From Bacteroidia bacterium (GTDB lineage Bacteria > Bacteroidota > Bacteroidia > Bacteroidales > VadinHA17), in contig JAPLEC010000173.1 in assembly GCA_026391515.1 (NCBI GenBank), positions 1 to 5,377 on the forward strand: a stretch of DNA of 5,377 nt, in the 5' to 3' direction. The notes under the pieces were generated by a model. It was not told the DNA's origin. It ran no database searches and saw only the letters and a program-made list of their open reading frames with translations. Positions within the stretch are counted from its first letter, which is position 1. Each line of letters opens with the position of its first letter. Below are positions 1-5,377 of the stretch, piece after piece. The position numbers and the translations under genes are program-made.

Positions 1-855
1 TGCTATATCACAATTATTGAATGAAATGTTTTTTGCATAATCGAGTGTAATTACCGCTCCGACAGGCGCAGCTGCCTGGGCAGGTTCATTACCGGCTGCC
101 GGCGTCCGATACTCTGCAACCTCAAAGGCTAGATTTTCAAATCTTATATTACTTACTGGTTTATCCGACGACTCTCCTTTTATATTGATGAATTCCTTCA
201 GGATAGGTGCATGAAATACTGTATTCTGAATAGTCTCACCCGGAAGGGGTATGTAATAAAGGTATCCGGACCTGTCGAGGTACCATTCCCCGGGTGAGTC
301 GAGAGCACCACGGTAATTCTCGATCAGCCAACGCGACTTGCCATTGATTGGATTCCATGGCTTCATTCCTTCACCTGCAATGAAAAATGCCGACTGTGCC
401 TTGCTGAAGCTTAAAACACGTTTCCTGGTGTTATCCCAGTTGTGGTAAAAAACTATCAGGGCATCTTCATAATCCTGATCTGTAAATCCGGCAATACTTT
501 TAGCATCTGTACTGTCGACAATTATTTTCTGCACGGCAACCTGAGCCATTCGTTCGGTTCCCGTTTCCGCAACTGTCTCTTCTACTTTCTTTACAAAATA
601 GAATTCCTCATTTGGACTCTTTGCCCTGGTTGCCCTCCGTCCATTTACGTAAAGCTGTTCGAAATATGAATCATAGTATGCGACCTGCGGGATGAATGCC
701 TCACAAGCTTTGTTTAATGAGGCAACCGGATTTTCAAATGTGCCTGAATTGTTATCGTTTCCCTTCGGCGAAAGATATATTTTCTGTGCATCAGCTGTAA
801 CAGAAGAAATAGAGAAGACTGTAATCAATAACACGGAGAGTGATCTATTTTTCAT
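1..855 (-). CDS. Secreted right-handed parallel beta-helix protein (carbohydrate-active, GH141-like), 3' end beyond window
   Basis: The frame is open from the ATG at 855 to the left edge, giving 285 residues without a stop; the C-terminus is missing. Residues 1-23 form a Sec-type signal peptide with an Ala-Asp-Ala cleavage site before Gln24, so the product is periplasmic or extracellular. Residues 26-50 hold the opening typical of secreted beta-helix enzymes (IYLSPKGNDNNSGT, then a PVASLNKA helix). Further family-like blocks are LYVNGRRATRAKSPN (68-82), VFYHNWD (135-141), ALDSPGEWYLDR (184-195) and LYYIPLPGE (199-207). From about residue 218 the first beta-helix rungs begin (VSNIRFENLAFE, then ISFNNCDIA). 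I recall these blocks from bacteroidal and planctomycetal beta-helix proteins related to GH141 glycosidases. Catalytic residues would lie in the missing part, so substrate and reaction are open; a polysaccharide lyase-like or non-catalytic role is also possible. The N-terminal domain looks shortened (see findings). The gene follows the enolase-superfamily gene by 40 bp and is probably last or near-last in the same operon. Confidence 0.85.
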   Translation of the reverse strand, partial: MKNRSLSVLLITVFSISSVTADAQKIYLSPKGNDNNSGTFENPVASLNKACEAFIPQVAYYDSYFEQLYVNGRRATRAKSPNEEFYFVKKVEETVAETGTERMAQVAVQKIIVDSTDAKSIAGFTDQDYEDALIVFYHNWDNTRKRVLSFSKAQSAFFIAGEGMKPWNPINGKSRWLIENYRGALDSPGEWYLDRSGYLYYIPLPGETIQNTVFHAPILKEFINIKGESSDKPVSNIRFENLAFEVAEYRTPAAGNEPAQAAAPVGAVITLDYAKNISFNNCDIA

Positions 856-895
856 TTTCTGGATGATAAATAATGAGTACCGAAGTAATTATCTG

Positions 896-2296
896 TCAAC
901 GTGACACAAACATCTCCTCATAATGAGGCATCGGATCAAATATCCCTCCACCGGTTCTATAAAAGCTCCTGTTAAGCTCATAAACTCCCTTTCTGACATG
1001 AACCCATGAAGCATCTTTCCTTGGATGATATTCAAGCATTGAGTTCCAGTTTTTGTAGTTCTGATGGCCATTGCTCTCAAGTAACCCAAGGTTTCCTATA
1101 CCCGGGAACTGAGCCAGCCTGGCTGCAACATTTTTGTTCCATTCCACCAGCACCGGATTCACAGTCAGATCGGCACAAAAACACGGAATGTTGCGTTCAT
1201 AAGCCGCCTGAGCAATCTTCATTGTCATGCTTAAAGTTTTTGCAATTGCCTTGAGTGCTATTGCTTTATATCCCATCTGGATTCGTTTGACTGCATCCTC
1301 GACTGTATGGGCGCTTTCATCTGAAGCCAGCCGAACCGGAATATCACTTACATCAATTTCAAGCTCTTCAGGAAAAGGCTCCTCTATTATAACAATCTGA
1401 TCAAATGCCCCGATATCTTTTGCATGATCAAGGAGCTTCAACAAAGTCTCTTTACTCTCATACCTGCCGTTTGCATCGAAATAGTAAGGAAGCTTCCCAT
1501 TCTCTGTATATGAAGTTGTTACATTTCCAATAGCTTCATGAATAGCCGAAAGTCTTGCTTTATCTTTTTCCAGCATCTCTTCCTGAGTGCCAGGCTGGCC
1601 AATCTTAATCTTCATGAAAAAATATCCCTGATCAGTTGCAGCCTTAATTTCTTCAATAGGGATATTGTATGCCATCAATGGTATTCCGGCAACTTTATTA
1701 TGATGATGAGAAAGTGCAGGTTTATATGCCTGTGGTATCATTTCATCAAATGTTTTAATACCGTTTTCTTTTGCATAAAGAAGCCATATAGCATTGTCGA
1801 CTCCCACTAAGGCATTAAGAGCAAACGTTTTACGTAACTGAGGATTAGCTGTTATTTTCTGCCCGTACTCATAAACCTCCGGAAGTATTGAATCGAGCAA
1901 TTCCACCGGTGAAGTAAAAGTCTGACCATTTATCAGTCTTAATGCCTTATCAGTCAGGGAATACATAAGAGCATTACCTGCATTTTCGGTATGAGATGCA
2001 AAAACTTTGGCATCCGACCAGAGGACATTTTGCGTACATAACCCTATGGAATGTGCTCCCGAAGTGCTTGCAAGAAAAGAAGCCGTCTGCCAGATTTCGG
2101 TCATATACCCTCCTTTAAATCCAAAAGGACGGATAAGCGGCTCACTTTCAAAGCTTAAGTTGAATTTTGAAATAGTTATCTTTTTTGGTTCAACAGGAGC
2201 ACAACCTGTCAGAAAAATATCAAACGGCGTAGAGATGACAGCTGCTCCGGCAGCCATGAGTCCTCCTTTAATAAAAGTGCGGCGATTTGTTGACAT
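896..2296 (-). CDS. Tat-exported mandelate racemase/muconate lactonizing enzyme family (enolase superfamily) lipoprotein
   Basis: The 466-residue product is an enolase-superfamily enzyme, a group that abstracts the alpha-proton of a carboxylate substrate with Mg2+ help. After the export signal, residues 38-185 form the N-terminal capping domain, including NALVGVDNAIW (161-171), like the conserved helix before the barrel. The barrel shows MLE-subgroup residues: KIK (Lys229, Lys231), the metal ligands Asp274 (FDANG), Glu305 (IIEEP) and Asp326 (SDES), and Lys349 (IALK) on the opposite face. This pattern occurs in dipeptide epimerases, muconate cycloisomerases and o-succinylbenzoate synthases; the substrate here cannot be read. 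The N-terminus has a twin-arginine motif (NRRTFIK, Arg5-Arg6) and a lipobox LTGC (Cys32), suggesting a Tat-exported lipoprotein. I chose the ATG at 2296 because MSTNRRTFIKGG is a standard Tat start and lies one base past the upstream stop. An ATG at 2311 would add five residues and overlap the TIM-barrel gene by 14 bp. Confidence 0.9.
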   Translation of the reverse strand: MSTNRRTFIKGGLMAAGAAVISTPFDIFLTGCAPVEPKKITISKFNLSFESEPLIRPFGFKGGYMTEIWQTASFLASTSGAHSIGLCTQNVLWSDAKVFASHTENAGNALMYSLTDKALRLINGQTFTSPVELLDSILPEVYEYGQKITANPQLRKTFALNALVGVDNAIWLLYAKENGIKTFDEMIPQAYKPALSHHHNKVAGIPLMAYNIPIEEIKAATDQGYFFMKIKIGQPGTQEEMLEKDKARLSAIHEAIGNVTTSYTENGKLPYYFDANGRYESKETLLKLLDHAKDIGAFDQIVIIEEPFPEELEIDVSDIPVRLASDESAHTVEDAVKRIQMGYKAIALKAIAKTLSMTMKIAQAAYERNIPCFCADLTVNPVLVEWNKNVAARLAQFPGIGNLGLLESNGHQNYKNWNSMLEYHPRKDASWVHVRKGVYELNRSFYRTGGGIFDPMPHYEEMFVSR

Positions 2297-2300
2297 ATCA
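2294..2300 (-). promoter_or_regulatory. Stop-start junction TGATATG (probable translational coupling)
   Basis: On the minus strand the TIM-barrel gene ends in TGA (2300-2298) and, after one T, the enolase-superfamily gene starts at ATG (2296-2294). No purine-rich ribosome-binding site stands clearly upstream of this ATG. Terminating ribosomes probably restart here, which would tie the amounts of the two enzymes together. This holds only if the 2296 start is right; the alternative ATG at 2311 would make it a 14 bp overlap, with the same coupling meaning. Confidence 0.5.
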
Positions 2301-3251
2301 ATAAAGTTCATATTTAGTCAGAAAACCATTAAGAAAATCTACATCCTTCTTCAGTTTTCTGACAATAATTTCCCGTTGTTGTGCTAGCGGTAATTTATCT
2401 TCGTCTTTTTCAAGCAGCGGATATTCAATATGGAGTGTCAGCGGTCCTGTAATATTTAATTCTTTTACTGTTTTGAAAAAGAGATCCCAGTTAATCATTC
2501 CTTCGCCCATTGGAACTGTGACAGCTCTGGGTTTGCCTGTTCCGGTCACCCATGTAAAATCCTTGATGGCCAGGGTTTTAATCCATGGAGCAAGCAGGCG
2601 CAAACCTAATATCCATGCATTAGCACCCTCAACCATTGCATGCCTGACATCATACTGGCACCCGGCAAATTCGGGAGTAAAATCTTTCAGCAGCTCGTAA
2701 ACATCCCAGACCGGTCCTCCTACCCTGGTTCCTGCATGATTCTGGTATCCGCCATGAATATTGTATTTCTTATTGAGGTCAACAATATCTTTCAGCGTAG
2801 CTTTATGTTTCTGAAGCGATTCCCATATACCGGTCTTATAATCAAATTCATAATAACCTAACCTGTAGTGTTTTATGCAAAGCGATGAAGCTGTTTTAAG
2901 GACTCTTTCAGTTAAAGGATCTGCTGCTGTGACGATCCCTGTAACCATCATATCGAGGGCAAGATTATGCTTTTTTGCCTCAGCACAAAGCTTTGGCAAA
3001 GCTGTTTCAACATCGGCAGGTTCAGCTTTTCCACCCGGTCTGACAGTAAGATCAAAGCCACCGATTCCTGATTTTACAAGGCACTCGCACATAAAATCAA
3101 AATCGTATGAATCAAGAGGTTTCGAAAAGATCCTGAGAGGAAATTTCTTTTCTGTTTGAGACTTAAAATCATTATTCAAAGCTGAAGCAAACGGGATAGA
3201 AGCACCGGCAGCAACAACTGAAGCAATAAATTTTCTCCGGTTTTGTTTCAT
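2298..3251 (-). CDS. Tat-exported sugar phosphate isomerase/epimerase-like TIM-barrel protein (xylose isomerase-like, AP_endonuc_2 family)
   Basis: The 317-residue product begins with a twin-arginine signal (NRRKFIA, Arg5-Arg6, then a small-residue hydrophobic stretch to about residue 25), so it probably acts outside the cytoplasm. The rest fits one xylose-isomerase-like TIM barrel: GIGGFDLTVRPGG (62-74), GGYQNHAG (167-174), CQYDVRHA (198-205), LAIKDF (227-232), PMGEGMINWDLFF (247-259) and LTLHIEYPL (271-279). These match the strand-end positions that carry the metal and sugar-binding residues in tagatose/psicose epimerases and related proteins. Two usual ligands seem replaced (Gln170 for Glu, Ala228 for His), while Asp201, His204 and Glu276 remain. 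Members of this fold include epimerases, isomerases, keto-sugar lyases and hydratases, and a role on 3-keto-sugars fits the neighbours. The name 'sugar phosphate isomerase' is a family label; an exported enzyme is unlikely to use phosphorylated sugars. The gene follows the oxidoreductase by 38 bp, and its TGA sits one base before the next start. Confidence 0.9.
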   Translation of the reverse strand: MKQNRRKFIASVVAAGASIPFASALNNDFKSQTEKKFPLRIFSKPLDSYDFDFMCECLVKSGIGGFDLTVRPGGKAEPADVETALPKLCAEAKKHNLALDMMVTGIVTAADPLTERVLKTASSLCIKHYRLGYYEFDYKTGIWESLQKHKATLKDIVDLNKKYNIHGGYQNHAGTRVGGPVWDVYELLKDFTPEFAGCQYDVRHAMVEGANAWILGLRLLAPWIKTLAIKDFTWVTGTGKPRAVTVPMGEGMINWDLFFKTVKELNITGPLTLHIEYPLLEKDEDKLPLAQQREIIVRKLKKDVDFLNGFLTKYELY

Positions 3252-3271
3252 AAATTTATTTCGACTTTTTC

Positions 3272-3288
3272 TTTAATAGACTATTAAA
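3272..3288. repeat. Perfect 17 bp palindrome in the gap between oxidoreductase and TIM-barrel genes
   Basis: Eight bases (tttaatag) are followed by one base and then their exact reverse complement (ctattaaa). The element fills nearly half of the 38 bp spacer and begins just after the TAG stop of the oxidoreductase gene in the direction of transcription. As RNA it could fold into a six-pair, all A-U stem with a five-base loop, too weak for a terminator. It may be a protein-binding site or a chance product of AT-rich spacer sequence. Confidence 0.35.
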
Positions 3289-3289
3289 A

Positions 3290-4651
3290 CTAAGTGAGAC
3301 TCCAGCCCTCCCTGTAAGTTGTCTGAAGGAACTGGTCAGCTTCCGGCATATCAGGGAAACAGAATTTCTCAGGATCAAATTTAAGGAGCTTACCGCTGAG
3401 TGTTTCCTTCAGCTCTTTCCTGATGGCAATATTTCCAAGCAGCACTGTTTCGGTCAGCGGACCGGCCCATTCAAAATCAGAACCTGCCGGTTTGCCTCCC
3501 TTGCATGCAGCTATCCATTCCTCTTCATGTCCGGGTGAGGATGGAATATATGGTGTCGGAGCTTTATAAGAGTTCCTGAGCGATACCGGAAGGATAGTAC
3601 TGTCGAGTATCTTTCCTTTATCGCCGACATAGAGAGTACCTCCGGCTTCCATCTTCATACCTTCCTCAAGTTCAGGTATTTGCATCGGACGCATGCCTCC
3701 GTCGTACCATGTAAGAGTCACAGGAGGTAAATCTTCGCGCGATGGAAATTCATATCTGACAATCGATGCCAGTGGATAAGAATCTCCGTTACCGAGAGTT
3801 GAAACAGCCTGGATACTGGTGGGATATTTAAGCTTCAAAGCCCTGAAAATCGGATCAAGGGAATGGCATCCGATATCGCCAAGTGCCCCGGTACCAAAGT
3901 CCCACCATCCACGCCAGCTGAACGGATGATATGCAGGGTGATATGGACGCATTGGCGCTGGTCCTACGAAGAGGTCCCAGTCAAGCTCACCTGGTACAGG
4001 CGGAGTATCACCAGACCGATTTACTCCCTGAGGCCAGTAGGTATTAAAGAGTCCGTTGTTTGGCCTGTCAGTCCATACATGCACTTCCCTGATCGGTCCT
4101 ATTACACCATCCCAGATCATTTCCCTCAAACGGCGTGGACCGTCTGTAGCCTGTCCCTGATTTCCCATCTGAGTAGCCACTTTATACTCCTTTGCTGCTT
4201 TAGCCAGCACTTGTGCTTCATACACAGTATGTGTCAGAGGCTTCTGGGTAAATACATGCTTTTTGCGCTTCATTGCTTCAAGACTGATTACAGCATGTGT
4301 ATGATCGGCTGTGGCGACAATAACTGCATCAATATCTTTCTGTTTATCAAGCATCATCCGGAAATCTTTATACTGTTTTGCACCCGGATAAGTTTTAAAT
4401 ACTGCGGCAGCTGGTTCTCTCCAGTCCACATCACACAGGGCAACAATGTTCTCGGTTTTGGCAACATTTGCTATGTTATTTTTACCCATGCCACCGATGC
4501 CGATACCAGCTATGTTAAGCATATCGCTCGGAGCGATATGCCCGAAGCCGGAAATAACGTGTCCCGGCAAAAAAGTTATGCCGGCAACAGCTGCAGCAGA
4601 GGTACTTACAAATTCCCTGCGGCTCTTCTTTTTTGGAACTACATTTTTCAT
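3290..4651 (-). CDS. Tat-exported Gfo/Idh/MocA family NAD(P)-dependent oxidoreductase
   Basis: The 453-residue product has a Tat signal (SRREFV, Arg11-Arg12, then an Ala-rich stretch ending near residue 30). The Rossmann domain follows: the dinucleotide loop GIGIGGMG (49-56, GxGxxG at 51-56), an acidic residue after strand two (CDVD, Asp74, favouring NAD(H)) and ATADHTHA (113-120). The family EKP motif appears as QKP (135-139, TQKPL) and keeps the catalytic Lys137. The substrate domain contains GALGDIGCHSLDP (255-267), with Asp259 and His263 in the positions of the family's catalytic pair. Family members oxidise or reduce sugar hydroxyl/keto groups; exported ones such as Zymomonas glucose-fructose oxidoreductase carry a tightly held cofactor. 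Next to a DUF1080 gene, the likely job is making (or reducing) a 3-keto-glycoside in the periplasm. The length is normal for the secreted bacteroidal subfamily. The ATG at 4651 lies 12 bp after the stop of the upstream gene, and the stop is TAG. The exact sugar cannot be told. Confidence 0.93.
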   Translation of the reverse strand: MKNVVPKKKSRREFVSTSAAAVAGITFLPGHVISGFGHIAPSDMLNIAGIGIGGMGKNNIANVAKTENIVALCDVDWREPAAAVFKTYPGAKQYKDFRMMLDKQKDIDAVIVATADHTHAVISLEAMKRKKHVFTQKPLTHTVYEAQVLAKAAKEYKVATQMGNQGQATDGPRRLREMIWDGVIGPIREVHVWTDRPNNGLFNTYWPQGVNRSGDTPPVPGELDWDLFVGPAPMRPYHPAYHPFSWRGWWDFGTGALGDIGCHSLDPIFRALKLKYPTSIQAVSTLGNGDSYPLASIVRYEFPSREDLPPVTLTWYDGGMRPMQIPELEEGMKMEAGGTLYVGDKGKILDSTILPVSLRNSYKAPTPYIPSSPGHEEEWIAACKGGKPAGSDFEWAGPLTETVLLGNIAIRKELKETLSGKLLKFDPEKFCFPDMPEADQFLQTTYREGWSLT

Positions 4652-4663
4652 GATGAGTTATAT

Positions 4664-5377
4664 TCATTTAATGATTGGTGTCAGCACAATATTCCGATAG
4701 GTAACCTTACCATGGTCGCCCTGCAGGTAAATCGGGCCTGGCGAAAATACATCAGAGATTATTGCACCTCCTGTTGGACCATAAATTGGCTGATTATCAA
4801 TTATTTTGATCCCGTTGAGAATGACTGTCAGGTGTCTTTCGCATAACGTTATATCGAGTGATTGCCACGATCCGGCAGGTTTTTCTGCATTGACGGATGG
4901 TTTTATCCGGCTGTAAAGCGCACCCATATTATGAATGTTCAGCTCTTTGCCGTATGAATCTGAAACCTGTATCTCGTACATTCCTCTCAGATAAACACCG
5001 CTGTTGCTGCCTGCGGGAACATTAACCTCAAGCTTAAGATTGAAATCTTCAAATGTCTGTTCAGTTCTGAGGTTACCATAACTGATATGAGGGGTACCCT
5101 CTGTCTGGACAGGATCATTGATCAGATTACCATCAATGACATTCCAGCCATTAGTTTGTTTTGGTTCTATGAGTCTCCAGCCCGTCAGATCTTTGCCATT
5201 GAAAAGATTTATTGGTTTTCCGAATTTCACACTGCTCAAATCGCGAGCAGATGGAACAGGCGGCAACTTAGTGCCGGCAAAGGTGGTTGTATCAATTCCC
5301 TTTCCATTGGAACGTGGATTCAGCAATGTCCCTTTTATATGTGATTCTCCATCCTTTACAATCTCAAGCCAGCTGGT
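4664..5377 (-). CDS. DUF1080 / 3-keto-disaccharide hydrolase domain protein (PF06439-type), 5' end beyond window
   Basis: The frame is open from the right edge to a TGA at 4664-4666, leaving 237 residues of the C-terminal part. Residues from about 54 of the visible part form one DUF1080 jelly-roll domain: LFNGKDLTGW (58-67), SNSGVYLRGMYEIQV (124-138), NMGALYSRI (150-158) and GPIYLQGDHGKVTYRNI (214-230), all hallmarks of the family. Characterised relatives cleave 3-keto-glycosides, hence the Pfam name 3-keto-disaccharide hydrolase. The preceding 50 or so visible residues (ending ...TKLPPVPSARDLSSV) do not belong to that domain and look like the tail of an upstream domain plus a linker, so the full protein is longer, probably two-domain. 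A TTG at 5326 is in frame but is not a credible start, because family-like sequence continues upstream of it. The export signal, if present, is outside the window. It is the first visible gene of the operon, 12 bp before the oxidoreductase that would supply its keto-sugar substrate. Confidence 0.9.
   Translation of the reverse strand, partial: TSWLEIVKDGESHIKGTLLNPRSNGKGIDTTTFAGTKLPPVPSARDLSSVKFGKPINLFNGKDLTGWRLIEPKQTNGWNVIDGNLINDPVQTEGTPHISYGNLRTEQTFEDFNLKLEVNVPAGSNSGVYLRGMYEIQVSDSYGKELNIHNMGALYSRIKPSVNAEKPAGSWQSLDITLCERHLTVILNGIKIIDNQPIYGPTGGAIISDVFSPGPIYLQGDHGKVTYRNIVLTPIIK

Noticed and set aside
864..893. Imperfect hairpin with a UUCG loop between the enolase-superfamily and beta-helix genes
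   Set aside because: Only three pairs adjoin the loop before mismatches, the stem is mostly A-U, and no U-tract follows. It is too weak to call a terminator or a processing site.
442..904. Two short plus-strand frames (442-669 and 692-904) at the left end
   Set aside because: They are antisense to the open beta-helix frame, whose translation has a signal peptide and family motifs; the short frames have none.
2007..2387. A 126-codon plus-strand frame across the TIM-barrel/enolase-superfamily junction
   Set aside because: It is antisense to both Tat-signal-bearing genes, and its product resembles no family I know.
3863..4846. A 327-codon plus-strand reading frame opposite the oxidoreductase gene and the end of the DUF1080 gene
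   Set aside because: It lies antisense to two genes with clear family motifs. Its translation is rich in Cys, His and Trp with no recognisable domain, as expected for a shadow frame.
5324..5326. TTG at 5326 as the start of the DUF1080 protein
   Set aside because: The frame continues upstream to the window edge with family-like sequence, so the true start is outside the window.

Overview
The window looks like chromosomal DNA of a Bacteroidota bacterium. It is moderately AT-rich, its start codons lack strong Shine-Dalgarno sequences, and its secreted proteins have the signal peptides and family mix typical of that phylum's carbohydrate-degrading clusters. This placement is an inference from gene content and was not tested by phylogeny.

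Five protein genes fill almost the whole window. All lie on the minus strand, so transcription runs from high to low coordinates. In that order they are: the 3' part of a DUF1080 / 3-keto-disaccharide hydrolase-type gene (runs off the right edge), a Gfo/Idh/MocA oxidoreductase, a xylose-isomerase-like TIM-barrel isomerase/epimerase, a mandelate racemase/muconate lactonizing-type enolase-superfamily enzyme, and the 5' part of a secreted parallel beta-helix carbohydrate-active protein (runs off the left edge). The gaps are 12, 38, 1 and 40 bp, so one operon is likely. Its promoter would lie beyond the right edge. No terminator, RNA gene, mobile element or CRISPR array is visible, and no stretch over 300 bp lacks a gene.

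The most notable point is cellular location. The three central enzymes each start with a twin-arginine (Tat) signal, and the enolase-superfamily member also has a lipobox cysteine. The beta-helix protein has a Sec-type signal. The set therefore looks like an extracytoplasmic sugar-processing pathway. Tat export would let the NAD(P)-dependent oxidoreductase leave the cytoplasm folded with its cofactor bound. A working model is: the beta-helix protein releases or trims glycan, the Gfo/Idh enzyme oxidises a sugar hydroxyl to a keto group, the DUF1080 protein and/or the TIM-barrel protein cleaves or rearranges the 3-keto-glycoside, and the enolase-superfamily enzyme acts on a carboxylate such as a sugar acid. 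The oxidation-elimination part matches chemistry known for related Bacteroides proteins. The substrate and the enolase-superfamily step are unknown and are inference.
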